A stretch of DNA of 64,000 nucleotides from assembly GCA_035325905.1 (NCBI GenBank), contig DAOKYY010000004.1, positions 25,904-89,903 of the forward strand, given 5' to 3'. The position numbers and the translations under genes were made by a program. Positions 23,467 to 32,799 of this stretch are shown here, piece after piece; position 1 is the stretch's first letter; every line of letters begins with the position of its first letter. The notes below the pieces were generated by a model. It ran no database searches. It was not told the origin of the DNA and was given only the letters and a program-made list of their open reading frames with translations. Origin of the DNA: DYGX01 sp035325905. Lineage in GTDB: Bacteria > Chloroflexota > Anaerolineae > Aggregatilineales > Aggregatilineaceae.

Positions 23467-24513
23467 CTACTCGTCTTCTTCCGTCTGGAACAGCGGTTCT
23501 TGGTACGCCAACCGTTGCGGATAGGGCACCTGGAAATAATCGTAAGCCGGGCGCGTGACAACCCGGCCTCGAGGCGTGCGTGCGATAAATCCGAGCTGTA
23601 GCAGGTATGGCTCGTAAACGTCCATGATCGTATCGGACTCTTCGCTGATCGACGCGGCGATCGTGTCCAGCCCGACCGGCCCGCCGCCAAACTTCTCCAT
23701 GATCGAGAACAACACACGGCGGTCAATGTCATCCAGGCCAAGCGGGTCGATGTCCAGCAAACCCAGTGCTTCGGCGGCGACCTCGGCGGTGATGACGCCA
23801 TCGGCGCGCACCTGGGCGAAGTCTCGCACGCGCTTGAGCAGGCGCAGCGCAATACGCGGCGTGCCGCGCGCCCGGCTGGCGATCTCGGCCAGACCGTCCG
23901 GCTCAATCCGCACCTTAAGCAGTTGCGCCGCCCGCTCGATGATGCGTGAAATGGCCTCAATGTCATAGAAGTCGAGGCGGTACACCGCGCCGAAGCGCGA
24001 GCGGAGCGGGGCGGTCAGCAGGGCGAGGCGGGTCGTCGCGCCGATCACGGTGAAGCGCGGCAGATCCAGCCGCACGTTCTTGGCCGACGGCCCCTTGCCG
24101 ATTACGATGTCGAGCGCGAAGTCTTCCATCGCTGGGTACAAGACTTCTTCGACCGCGCGCCCCAGGCGGTGAATCTCGTCGATGAACAGCACATCGCCTT
24201 TGCGCAGGTGGGTCAGGATCGCCGCCAGATCGCCGGCGCGCTCAATCGACGGACCGGCGGTGATGCGGATGTTGACGCCCATCTCGTTGGCGATCACGTG
24301 CGCGAAGGTCGTCTTGCCCAGGCCGGGCGGCCCGTAGAGCAGGACGTGGTCAAGCGCCTCGCCGCGCCCCTTCGCCGCTTCGATCAGAATGCGCAGGTTC
24401 TCCACGACCCGCGCCTGCCCGGTCATCTCGTCCAGGCGTGCTGGGCGCAGCGCGTAATCAAGGCGATCCTCGGCGCGCTTTCCGGCGCTGACGAGGCGGT
24501 CCTGGTCGGTCAT
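23467..24513 (-). CDS. ruvB: Holliday junction branch migration helicase RuvB
   Basis: A 348-residue AAA+ ATPase that drives branch migration with RuvA. It carries LLYGPPGLGKTTFAHVIANE (Walker A, ~59-78), VLFIDEIHRLGRAVEE (Walker B, ~108-123) and GATTRLALLTAPLRSRFG (sensor and arginine finger). The C-terminal winged helix follows (GPVGLDTIAASISEE; GFIARTPRGRVVT). I set the start at 24513, where GGAG lies just upstream and family alignment begins (MTDQDRLVS). Upstream extension would run through the promoter. No ruvA or ruvC is adjacent in the window. Confidence 0.95.
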   Translation of the reverse strand: MTDQDRLVSAGKRAEDRLDYALRPARLDEMTGQARVVENLRILIEAAKGRGEALDHVLLYGPPGLGKTTFAHVIANEMGVNIRITAGPSIERAGDLAAILTHLRKGDVLFIDEIHRLGRAVEEVLYPAMEDFALDIVIGKGPSAKNVRLDLPRFTVIGATTRLALLTAPLRSRFGAVYRLDFYDIEAISRIIERAAQLLKVRIEPDGLAEIASRARGTPRIALRLLKRVRDFAQVRADGVITAEVAAEALGLLDIDPLGLDDIDRRVLFSIMEKFGGGPVGLDTIAASISEESDTIMDVYEPYLLQLGFIARTPRGRVVTRPAYDYFQVPYPQRLAYQEPLFQTEEDE

Positions 24514-24546
24514 CGTGTGCTCCGTGGCATCGAACAAGTGTGTGAG

Positions 24547-24575
24547 AGTATACCGGAGGCGCAGCCGGAAAACAA
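24547..24575 (-). promoter_or_regulatory. Probable sigma70 promoter of ruvB
   Basis: On the - strand TTGTTT (24575-24570) and TATACT (24552-24547) are separated by 17 bases. Transcription would start about 27 bases before the chosen ruvB ATG. It is divergent from the upp promoter. Confidence 0.5.
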
Positions 24576-24611
24576 AAGGGCCTGGGCCGATTTGCTCCGG
24601 CGCGGGCGTCG

Positions 24612-24639
24612 TTGACACGCCGCTTCCTCACGCTACAAT
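24612..24639 (+). promoter_or_regulatory. Sigma70 promoter of upp
   Basis: TTGACA (24612-24617), 16-base spacer, TACAAT (24634-24639). The predicted start of transcription near 24646 lies upstream of the ATG at 24674 and supports that start over upstream in-frame codons. Confidence 0.7.
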
Positions 24640-24673
24640 CGGGCGTGCGCGGCATCCCGAAGGAGAAGTCCGA

Positions 24674-25300
24674 ATGTCCCCGGTGCACATCTCTGAGCAC
24701 CCGCTCGTCAAGCACAAGCTGACCCTCTTACGCGACGTGACAACCGAGCACAAGAAGTTCCGCGAGCTGATCCGCGAGCTGGCGATGCTGCTGGGCTATG
24801 AGGCGACCGCCGACCTGATGCTGAATGAGACGACGGTCGAGACGCCGATGGCGGTCGCGCCGGGCCATCGCTTGCGAGAGGCCGTCGGCCTGGTCCCGAT
24901 CTTGCGCGCCGGGCTGGGCATGGTCGAAGGTATTCATGAGATGATCCCAGGAGCGCAGGTCTGGCACCTGGGGATTTACCGCGACGAGAAGACGCTGCGC
25001 CCGGTCTCGTATTACAACAAACTGCCGGTCGAGCCAACCGTCCAGCTTTGCCTCGTGCTGGACCCGATGCTGGCGACGGGCGGCTCAGCGACGGCGGCGG
25101 TGCAGGTCCTCAAGGAATGGGGCGTCTCGCGCATCAAGTTCGTCGGGCTGATCGCCGCGCCGGAAGGCATCCAGACCCTCTCGGCGGCGCACCCGGACCT
25201 ACACATTCATCTCGCGGCGGTGGACGATCACCTCAACGAGCGCGGCTTCATCGTGCCGGGGCTGGGCGACGCCGGAGACCGGCAGTTCGGTACGGGCTAG
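24674..25300 (+). CDS. upp: Uracil phosphoribosyltransferase
   Basis: A 208-residue pyrimidine-salvage enzyme that makes UMP from uracil and PRPP. The PRPP loop VLDPMLATGGSATAAV (~128-143) and the PILRAGLGMVEGI stretch (~75-87) are present. The C-terminal uracil-binding segment IVPGLGDAGDRQFGTG is also complete. The start at 24674 has AGGAGAAG 5-12 bases upstream and gives the standard length. The open frame extends further upstream but overlaps the promoter. It is followed at 46 bases by the WecA-like gene. Confidence 0.95.
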   Translation: MSPVHISEHPLVKHKLTLLRDVTTEHKKFRELIRELAMLLGYEATADLMLNETTVETPMAVAPGHRLREAVGLVPILRAGLGMVEGIHEMIPGAQVWHLGIYRDEKTLRPVSYYNKLPVEPTVQLCLVLDPMLATGGSATAAVQVLKEWGVSRIKFVGLIAAPEGIQTLSAAHPDLHIHLAAVDDHLNERGFIVPGLGDAGDRQFGTG

Positions 25301-25346
25301 GCGCGATGGCCGCCGGGATTCCGCGCCGCCGGAAAGCGACCACGCC

Positions 25347-26420
25347 ATGAGCGACGTTCCTGCCGGGCACCTGCTGTCCTTCGCGATCGTGCTGGGGCTG
25401 TCCTTTGGGCTTTCCTTCCTGCTCACCCCGCTCGCTCAGCGGCTCGGCGTTCGGCTGGGGATCGTCGATGTCCCGCGCGACCGGCATCTGCACCCTCGTG
25501 TCACCTCGAAATTCGGCGGGCTGGCGATGTTCGTCGCGTTCGTGGTGGCGGTCGTGGTCGCGCAGTTTCTGCCGGTCGAGCGCACCGACGAGAAGGAAAT
25601 CATCCGGCTGATAGGTCTGCTGCTCGGCGGGACCTTCATCTGGCTGTTCGGCATCCTCGACGACCGGCGGAACTTTGGGCCGCTGCCGCAATACGCCGCC
25701 CAACTGGTCGCCGCTGCGATCGCGGTCGCGTTCCTGATCTTCATCGAGCAGTTCAACAACCCGCTGACCGGCCAGCGCACGCCCGAATGGCCCTACGTCG
25801 TGACCATCACGATCAGCCTGTTCTGGCTGGGGCTGATGATGAACACGGTCAACTGGCTGGACGGGCTGGACGGGCTGGCGGCAGGGGTCTGCGCGGTCGC
25901 GTCGCTGATGATCTTTCTGCACGCGGCATTCGAGCTGAACCAGACCAGCGTCAGCCTGCTGCCGCTGGCGCTGCTAGGCGCAACGCTCGGTTTTCTGCCG
26001 TTCAATTTCCATCCGGCGCGGGTGTTCATGGGCAGCAACGGCGCGTTGTTTCTCGGCTTCACGGTCGGCGTGCTGAGCATCATCGGCGGCGCGAAGATGG
26101 CGACCGTGCTGCTGGTGATGGGCCTGCCGCTGGTCGATGTGGCGTGGCAGATCGTGCGTCGCGCGCGGTCAGGCGGGAATCCGGTTTACGGCGATCGCGG
26201 GCACGTCCATTACCGCCTGCTGGACGCGGGCTTCTCCCAGCGGCAGATCGTGCTCGGCTACTATTTGTTCTGCGCGCTGTTCGGCGGAATCGCGCTGGTG
26301 ACAGCGAGCCGTGTCTTCAAACTGATTGCGCTGATCGTGATGGCGGCTGTTGTGGCGCTGGGGGTGTTTCTCGTCAGCCGTCGCGCACCCCGCACGCCGG
26401 ACGCTGCGCCGCCGGACTAA
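25347..26420 (+). CDS. Undecaprenyl-phosphate sugar-1-phosphate transferase (WecA/TagO/MraY superfamily)
   Basis: A 357-residue membrane enzyme with about ten helices. It would link a UDP-sugar phosphate (often GlcNAc-1-P) to undecaprenyl phosphate at the inner face of the membrane. Catalytic signatures are HPRVTSKFGGLAMF (~48-61), FGILDDRRNFGPLPQYAAQ (the DD pair, ~97-115), NTVNWLDGLDGLAAG (~166-180) and GDRGHVHYRLLDAGFSQRQ (~278-296; His-rich nucleotide loop). NxxDGLDGLA places it in the WecA/TagO group rather than MraY. It probably starts wall or surface glycan assembly together with the LCP protein and the glycosyltransferases elsewhere in the window. Its stop overlaps the convergent gene by 4 bases. 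Confidence 0.88.
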   Translation: MSDVPAGHLLSFAIVLGLSFGLSFLLTPLAQRLGVRLGIVDVPRDRHLHPRVTSKFGGLAMFVAFVVAVVVAQFLPVERTDEKEIIRLIGLLLGGTFIWLFGILDDRRNFGPLPQYAAQLVAAAIAVAFLIFIEQFNNPLTGQRTPEWPYVVTITISLFWLGLMMNTVNWLDGLDGLAAGVCAVASLMIFLHAAFELNQTSVSLLPLALLGATLGFLPFNFHPARVFMGSNGALFLGFTVGVLSIIGGAKMATVLLVMGLPLVDVAWQIVRRARSGGNPVYGDRGHVHYRLLDAGFSQRQIVLGYYLFCALFGGIALVTASRVFKLIALIVMAAVVALGVFLVSRRAPRTPDAAPPD

Positions 26421-27892
26421 AGATCGTCAAAGTCCACGTACTCGATCTCATCCTCGTCGCCGTCAGCCGGGGCCGTTGGCGTGCGCCCCGGCTCAGCGGT
26501 TTCATCCGCGTCGATCGGGCGGCGCGGCGCGCTGTCCGGCGGCTTGAACGGGAAGCCGCCGGGCGCAGCCGGTCGCACGCGGTCTACGGAGGCTGGCGCG
26601 CCGGGCAGCGGCCGGCTGGCGAACGGGCCAGTGGCGGGCCGCTCCGTGGGCTTCGCAGAGCCGGACTCGGCTGGCCGCGCCGGGCGCTCAGGCGCGGGCC
26701 GCTCACCGGGCAAGGTGCGGGCCGGTGCGGCAGATGGCTCGCGACGGGGTGGGGTGCCCGGTGTCGCAGGCGGCTGGGCGCGCTGGGGCGGTTCGATGCG
26801 GCCAGCGAGAGCGGGCGTGCGGCGGTCGTCCGCCATGCCGGGCGCGGGGCGCACGCCTCCCGCCAGGTCACGGCGCGGCGCCTCACCCGGTGAAGCCGCG
26901 CTCTCACGCAGCGGCGTCAGGCCGGACGGCGCGGGGGCCGGGCGGCTCTCAGGCGCGGGCGGGCGCGGGGTCGCGGCGGCGCGGCGTTTCTTAGCGTCCA
27001 GTTCGGCCTGGATCGCCGGGTCGGGCAGCGGCAGGCTCAGGTTGTAGATCGACGGAAACGGCTCGCCGGGCGCGAGCGGCAGGTTCGACCCCGGCTCGCG
27101 GACGGTTTGCTCCGGCTCGGCGGTCGCATACACGAACTTACGCTTGGTGATCCGCTCCAGCATCTCCTCGATCAGCCCGATCACCAGGATCGCGCCGATT
27201 TCGACGGCGAGGATCGTGCCGAACGCGGTCGTCAGCAGATTGACGGCGTGCGCAACTGGCCCGGTGAAGGTCTCAACCAGCACATCGCCCACGCCAATGA
27301 TCACCAGGAAGGCTAGCACGACGGCGAACAACCCGATCACGATCAGCCAGCCGCTGCGCTCTTCCGGGGTGGGCAGCATGGCGTTAGCGATGGCGAACAT
27401 CAGGTAGAGCCAGAGGTAGAAATCGGCGGTGCTCGCCAGCTCGCGCGCCGCCGGGCCGATCACCCGGATGTCGCCGCTTTGCACGGCGCTCAGGAACGCG
27501 TCGAGATCAAGAATCGAGGTGCTGATGAAGGCGAGCAGGCCGAGGCCAACGATCAGCGGCGCGGCGCCGATGATCGCGGTCGCCAGCCGCCCGGCGTTCT
27601 TGATCTGCACGAAATCGAGGCGCAGCGTGCCATCTTCCTGCGCTTCCGGCCAGGCCATAACGCGCTGGGTCTCGACGTTGAGCGCCCCGGCGACCAGCCA
27701 TTGCACGACTTCGTGAACGAACACCCCTGGCGAGAGGAACAGGTAGTACAGCGCGGTGGCGCTGCGCGGCTCGTTGGTCAGCAACCAGCCCACACCGTAG
27801 AGATGGCTGTGGATCCACCTCTCCGCGTAGGCCAGCGGGTAAAGGACCGCCGCCAGCGCCAGCCACGGCGTGAGCAGGTTGCTGAGGTCCAT
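26417..27892 (-). CDS. Multi-pass membrane protein with a long Pro/Arg-rich cytoplasmic tail
   Basis: A 491-residue protein with about six membrane segments between residues 5 and 260. A disordered tail of ~180 residues follows (~310-491), rich in Pro, Ala, Arg and Ser and ending in the acidic EDEIEYVDFDDL. An early GVFVHEVVQWLVAG stretch (His60, Glu61) and a later helix pair give it the look of an M50-like membrane protein. The second His of HExxH is absent, so I do not call it a protease. No other family is recognisable. It lies 10 bases downstream of tpiA in the same direction and may be part of the glycolytic operon by read-through. Confidence 0.6.
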   Translation of the reverse strand: MDLSNLLTPWLALAAVLYPLAYAERWIHSHLYGVGWLLTNEPRSATALYYLFLSPGVFVHEVVQWLVAGALNVETQRVMAWPEAQEDGTLRLDFVQIKNAGRLATAIIGAAPLIVGLGLLAFISTSILDLDAFLSAVQSGDIRVIGPAARELASTADFYLWLYLMFAIANAMLPTPEERSGWLIVIGLFAVVLAFLVIIGVGDVLVETFTGPVAHAVNLLTTAFGTILAVEIGAILVIGLIEEMLERITKRKFVYATAEPEQTVREPGSNLPLAPGEPFPSIYNLSLPLPDPAIQAELDAKKRRAAATPRPPAPESRPAPAPSGLTPLRESAASPGEAPRRDLAGGVRPAPGMADDRRTPALAGRIEPPQRAQPPATPGTPPRREPSAAPARTLPGERPAPERPARPAESGSAKPTERPATGPFASRPLPGAPASVDRVRPAAPGGFPFKPPDSAPRRPIDADETAEPGRTPTAPADGDEDEIEYVDFDDL

Positions 27893-27902
27893 CTCCGGCC
27901 GG

Positions 27903-28673
27903 TTAGCTCAGTCCCTTAGCCTCGATCGCGGCGCGCACCAGCGCGACGAACGAATCGACCTTGAGCGACGCGCCGCCGACCAGCGCGCCGTCGATGTGCG
28001 GCTGGCGCATATAGTCGGCCATGTTGTCCGGCTTGACGCTGCCGCCGTATTGGATACGCATCTGCTCGGCGTGCGCTTCGCCGTACAGCTCGGCCAGCGT
28101 GGCGCGCACCGCGCCGATGATTGTGTTGGCCTGCTCGGCGCTGGCGTTCTTGCCGGTTCCAATCGCCCAGATCGGCTCATACGCGATCACGATGTGGGCC
28201 AGATCTTCGGCGGGCACGCCGTCAAAGGCGGCCCGAATCTGGTTGGCGACGAAGTCGCGCGTCTGCCCGGCCTCGTTGATCGCCAGGCTTTCGCCGACCG
28301 CGACGATCGGGCGCAGGTCGTGGCGCAGCGTGGCTTTGATTTTGCGGTTGACCATCTCGTCGGTGACGCCCTGGTACTGGCGCGTCTCGGAGTGCCCGAT
28401 GATCACGTACTTCACCAGCCCGGCCAGCATCCCCGGCGCGATCTGGCTGGTGTAGGCGCCTTCTTCTTCCCAATGAACATCCTGGGCGCCGACCGCGATC
28501 TCGGTGCCTGCCAGCGCCTCGGCGACGGCAGGCAGCGCGACATACGGCGGGCAGACGACTCGCTCGGCGGCGGTCAGGTTTTTCAGAGGTTCCTTAAGTG
28601 CGTTGGCAAACTCGACGGCTTGCTGGGGGGTCTTGTACATCTTCCAGTTGCCGGCGATGATCGGCGTGCGCAT
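27903..28673 (-). CDS. tpiA: Triose-phosphate isomerase
   Basis: A 256-residue TIM-barrel enzyme interconverting dihydroxyacetone phosphate and glyceraldehyde 3-phosphate. The catalytic Lys (AGNWKMYK, ~6-13), His (IIGHSETR, ~94-101) and Glu with the flexible loop (AYEPIWAIGTGKNAS, ~165-179) are all present, along with the phosphate-binding QYGGSVKPDN. The start at 28673 follows a GGGGAGA ribosome site; an upstream ATG adds six codons without support. It is third in the gap-pgk-tpiA series. Confidence 0.96.
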   Translation of the reverse strand: MRTPIIAGNWKMYKTPQQAVEFANALKEPLKNLTAAERVVCPPYVALPAVAEALAGTEIAVGAQDVHWEEEGAYTSQIAPGMLAGLVKYVIIGHSETRQYQGVTDEMVNRKIKATLRHDLRPIVAVGESLAINEAGQTRDFVANQIRAAFDGVPAEDLAHIVIAYEPIWAIGTGKNASAEQANTIIGAVRATLAELYGEAHAEQMRIQYGGSVKPDNMADYMRQPHIDGALVGGASLKVDSFVALVRAAIEAKGLS

Positions 28674-28720
28674 GAATCGATCTCCCCTCATGAGGTGGAA
28701 TAACCGGGCCGGTTTCTTCC

Positions 28721-28726
28721 ATTATA
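28721..28726 (-). promoter_or_regulatory. Candidate -10 hexamer upstream of tpiA
   Basis: A perfect TATAAT on the - strand, 48 bases before the tpiA ATG, follows the pgk terminator-like hairpin. No -35 resembling TTGACA is at the right distance, so this is a weak promoter call. Confidence 0.3.
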
Positions 28727-28753
28727 AACGGTCCGACACTGTGTGCGGCGCGG

Positions 28754-28797
28754 CCAAACAACAGACGCGGCGGGATCGCGTCAGCCTCCCGCCGCGT
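28754..28797 (-). terminator. Hairpin after pgk with T-rich tail
   Basis: An 11-bp perfect stem (ACGCGGCGGGA at 28765-28775 with TCCCGCCGCGT at 28787-28797). On the - strand it is followed by CTGTTGTTTGG. It lies 17 bases past the pgk stop, so pgk and tpiA may be only partly co-transcribed. Confidence 0.6.
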
Positions 28798-28814
28798 GGC
28801 GCGGGCGAATCGGC

Positions 28815-29996
28815 TTACTTGTCGTTCAGCGCGACGACGCCCGGCAGCTCCTGCCCTTCCAGAAGCTCCAGGCTGGCACCGCCGCCCGTGGAGATGTGGG
28901 ACATGCGGCCGGCCAGACCCGCCTGCTGCACAGCTGCAGCCGAATCGCCACCGCCGATGATCGTCGTCGCGTTGGACTCGGCCAGAATCTCGGCAATCTG
29001 AAACGTGCCCTTCGCAAAGCTCGGCATCTCGAAGACGCCCATTGGCCCGTTCCAGACGACCGTGCGCGCGTCGCGCAGGATCGCGCGGAACTGCTCGACC
29101 GCGCCCGGCCCGATGTCCAGCACGCGCCAGCCAGCGGGCACGCCGTCGGCGGGATCGATTGTGCGGGTGTTCGCGCCGTTGTCGAAGGCGTCCGCGATCA
29201 CGACTTCCTCCGGCAGCACCAATTTGTCGCCGCCTTTCGCCAGCAGGCTCTTGGCCGTGTCAAGCGCCTCGACCTCGACCAGCGAGTCGCCCATCTCGTA
29301 ACCCTTCGCCTTGAAGAAGGTGTTTGCCATTCCGCCGCCGATCAGCAGCCGGTCACACTTGCCCAGCAGCGCCTCGATCACGCCGATTTTGTCGGACACT
29401 TTCGCGCCGCCCAGAATCGCGACGAAGGGCCGCTCCGGGCTGGCGATCGCGTTCGCCAGGTAAGTCAGCTCTTTTTCCATCAGGAAGCCGGCGACCGCCG
29501 GCAAGAAGCGCGCCACACCCTCGGTTGAGGCGTGCGCGCGGTGCGCCGAGCCAAACGCGTCGTTGACGTACACGTCGCCCAGCTCCGCGAGCTGGCGGGC
29601 GTAGGCTTCATCGTTCTTCTTCTCGGCTTTGTAGAAGCGCGTGTTTTCCAGCAGCAGCACGCCGCCTTCCGGCACGGCTTCGGCGGCCTTCTTCGCGATC
29701 TCGCCGACGCTGTCTTCCGAGAAGGCCACATCCACGCCGAGCAGGTCGGACAACACGGGCACAACCGGACGCAGCGAATACTTGGGATCTGGCTCGTCTT
29801 TCGGGCGGCCCAGGTGCGACATCAGGGCGACGTAGCGCGGGCGCTGGTCGAGAATGTATTTCAGGGTCGGGATCGCGGCGCGGATGCGCGTATCGTCCGT
29901 CACCTTGCCGTTCTCGTCGATCGGCACGTTGAAGTCGACGCGGACCAGCACGCGCTTGCCGGTAAGGTCAATATCGCGAACCGTCTTCTTGTCCAT
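28815..29996 (-). CDS. pgk: Phosphoglycerate kinase
   Basis: A 393-residue two-domain kinase making ATP and 3-phosphoglycerate from 1,3-bisphosphoglycerate. It shows the N-domain RVDFNVPIDENGKVTDDTRI (~22-41), LMSHLGRPK (~58-66) and LLENTRFYKAEKKND (~115-129). The hinge and C-domain nucleotide sites are AILGGAKVSDKIGVI (~194-208), VVWNGPMGVFE (~314-324) and IIGGGDSAAAV (~347-357). Length and motifs are complete. The gene lies 102 bases downstream of gap. Confidence 0.96.
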   Translation of the reverse strand: MDKKTVRDIDLTGKRVLVRVDFNVPIDENGKVTDDTRIRAAIPTLKYILDQRPRYVALMSHLGRPKDEPDPKYSLRPVVPVLSDLLGVDVAFSEDSVGEIAKKAAEAVPEGGVLLLENTRFYKAEKKNDEAYARQLAELGDVYVNDAFGSAHRAHASTEGVARFLPAVAGFLMEKELTYLANAIASPERPFVAILGGAKVSDKIGVIEALLGKCDRLLIGGGMANTFFKAKGYEMGDSLVEVEALDTAKSLLAKGGDKLVLPEEVVIADAFDNGANTRTIDPADGVPAGWRVLDIGPGAVEQFRAILRDARTVVWNGPMGVFEMPSFAKGTFQIAEILAESNATTIIGGGDSAAAVQQAGLAGRMSHISTGGGASLELLEGQELPGVVALNDK

Positions 29997-30031
29997 CCGA
30001 AACTCCTTGTCTGGGTCTTCTCAGCAAAGCG

Positions 30032-30054
30032 AGGGCCGGACCTGCACCGGCCCT
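30032..30054 (-). other. Stem-loop in the gap-pgk intergenic space
   Basis: An 8-bp perfect stem (AGGGCCGG / CCGGCCCT, 7-base loop) sits between gap and pgk. An alternative outer pairing of GCGAGGGC with GCCCTCGC is also possible. No U-tract follows, so an attenuator or mRNA-processing element is more likely than a terminator. Confidence 0.4.
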
Positions 30055-30098
30055 GCCCTCGCGCGAATGTCAAACGGACTGGTCGCGACGCTCCGGTT

Positions 30099-31112
<1,014 letters not shown>

Positions 31113-31161
31113 GGTTCTTCGCTCCTTACTAGAGTTCGTTCGGATGACCCAGTATCCTGGT

Positions 31162-31187
31162 GACAGGCTGCGGTTGGGCAGCCTGTC
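31162..31187 (-). other. Perfect 10-bp hairpin between yvcK and gap
   Basis: GACAGGCTGC pairs with GCAGCCTGTC around a 6-base loop (GGTTGG on the + strand). It sits about 50 bases before the gap start and 33 bases past the yvcK stop. There is no T-run on the - strand, so its role (weak terminator for yvcK or leader element of gap) is open. Confidence 0.45.
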
Positions 31188-31219
31188 CGGTCTTGCTTGC
31201 CGTCTTGTTTGCCCGCCGC

Positions 31220-32545
31220 TCAACCCGCGATGGACGCTGCGTGCGGGGCTGGCACGCCCGCCATGGCACGCTCGTAGGCTGCGAACAACGCCTGGGTGAG
31301 TTTCTGCGGGTCGTGGCGCCAGGGCTGTTCTGCGTCGGTGAGATCGGCCCACTGCACGTCGTAGCGCTGCGTGATCGGGTCGCCAGCGGCGGGGCGCACG
31401 TAACGCGTGTTTTCGCCGGCGTTTTTGGTCGGATAGTGATTGTTGGCAATCACCGTCCGAAAGACGCCGCCGCCGACATGCGCTTCCAACGCCCGTATGT
31501 GATCGGCCACCGTGTACCCGTCGGTCTCTCCGGCCTGCGTTGCCACATTACAAATATACACACAGCAGGCGCCGCTGGCCCGGATCGCTTCGACAATTCC
31601 CGGAACGAGCAGGTTTGGCAGGATGCTCGTGTACAGGCTGCCTGGCCCGATCACGATCAGGTCCGCGCCGAGGATCGCGCGCAACGCCTCAGGATAGGCG
31701 CGGATCCGGTCCGGGTGCAAAAAGACGCGCTCGATCTTACCACCTGATCCGGGAATTTGCGATTCACCGCTGACGCGGCGCAGCCGGGTTTCGCCGGGGA
31801 TGCGCACCTCGGCCATCAGCACCACGTCGTCTTGCAGCGTCGAGGGCAGGACCCGGCCCTCGACCGCCAGCACCTGCGCCGTTTCGGCCAGCGCGCGGTC
31901 CATGCTGCCGGTGATGTCGGCCATCGCGGTGAGAAACAGGTTCCCAAAGTTATGCCCGCCCAGCCCGCCATGCGCGAAGCGATACTGGAAAAGCTGGGTC
32001 ATCAGGTCTTCGTCGTTGGCGAGCGCCGCGATGTTGTTGCGCAGGTCGCCCGGCGGCAGCACGCCCATCTCGCGCCGCAGACGCCCGGAGCTGCCGCCGT
32101 CGTCGGCGGCGGTGACGATCGCCGTGATGTTGCCGGTCGTGCGCTTCAGCCCGCGCAGGACGCTCGGCAGGCCGGTCCCGCCGCCGATGGCGACGACCTT
32201 CAGGCCACGCTGGCGCCGGCTGTGCGCGTACATCACGTCGATCAGCGATTCGTGGCGGCGTAGCGCAAAGGGGGCCATGATCGAGCGATTAAGCTGGTAA
32301 AAGGCGATCGCGATCGCGGCGGCGCCGACGGCAACCGACAGCCCGACTCGCGCCCAGGGCGAGAGGAACCGCAGCGTTACCAGGGCGAGCAGGGGCGGGA
32401 AGTCCGATGAGCGGGCAAGCGTGAGAATCACCTGGGCGACGCCGAGGCCGAGCACGGTGATTCCGAACATCAGCAGCACCAGCCAGCGCTTGAGGCGCAG
32501 GCCGGGGGTCAGCCATTTCTTGACCGTGTGGCGTTGGCGCTGCAT
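31220..32545 (-). CDS. yvcK: YvcK-family (GlmR/CofD-like) regulator with N-terminal membrane helices
   Basis: A 441-residue protein. Two membrane helices (~20-42 and ~62-84) precede a ~320-residue YvcK domain beginning VVAIGGGTGLPSVLRGLK and TAIVTAADDGGSSGRLR. It continues with PPGDLRNNIAALA, GHNFGNLFLTAM and LIVIGPGSLYTSILPNLLVPGI. YvcK proteins bind UDP-sugars and are needed for growth on gluconeogenic carbon sources and for wall homeostasis in Firmicutes and Actinobacteria. The membrane extension is known in some lineages. It shares the CofD fold but lacks the F420 context. Placement beside gap-pgk-tpiA and apgM is suggestive of central-carbon control. Confidence 0.88.
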   Translation of the reverse strand: MQRQRHTVKKWLTPGLRLKRWLVLLMFGITVLGLGVAQVILTLARSSDFPPLLALVTLRFLSPWARVGLSVAVGAAAIAIAFYQLNRSIMAPFALRRHESLIDVMYAHSRRQRGLKVVAIGGGTGLPSVLRGLKRTTGNITAIVTAADDGGSSGRLRREMGVLPPGDLRNNIAALANDEDLMTQLFQYRFAHGGLGGHNFGNLFLTAMADITGSMDRALAETAQVLAVEGRVLPSTLQDDVVLMAEVRIPGETRLRRVSGESQIPGSGGKIERVFLHPDRIRAYPEALRAILGADLIVIGPGSLYTSILPNLLVPGIVEAIRASGACCVYICNVATQAGETDGYTVADHIRALEAHVGGGVFRTVIANNHYPTKNAGENTRYVRPAAGDPITQRYDVQWADLTDAEQPWRHDPQKLTQALFAAYERAMAGVPAPHAASIAG

Positions 32546-32657
32546 GGCGGCGAGACGTCCTCATTCTGCGCGCGGCCCCATCCTGTCCAAGGATTTTAAC
32601 GCGGTTGGCGCGGTCTTTCACACTCCGTTCGGCAATGAAATCGTCGCTGAGAATCAC

Positions 32658-32685
32658 TTGACGGATCGGGCGGGCGTGTTACAAC
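32658..32685 (+). promoter_or_regulatory. Probable promoter of apgM
   Basis: TTGACG (32658-32663) and TACAAC (32680-32685) with a 16-base spacer. The leader to the apgM ATG at 32800 would be about 107 bases. Nothing else was recognised in this 254-base divergent space. Confidence 0.45.
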
Positions 32686-32799
32686 TATGGCGCAGCGACG
32701 CAGTGTGACGCGGCGTGCGCTTGGGCGCACCTTAGCGGCCGAGAGCGGCAGCCGATGGCAATCGGCGCCCATCTGGCCGGACGGACAGGAAGGTTTCCT

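Noticed and set aside
26417..27892. Active M50 site-2 protease
   Set aside because: The second metal-binding His of HExxH is missing, so I left it as a membrane protein of unknown function.
31220..32545. A second CofD-like protein that might be an F420 gene
   Set aside because: The motifs GGGTGLPSVLRGLK and TAADDGGSSGRLR and the membrane helices identify YvcK/GlmR, which shares the fold but has no role in F420 synthesis.
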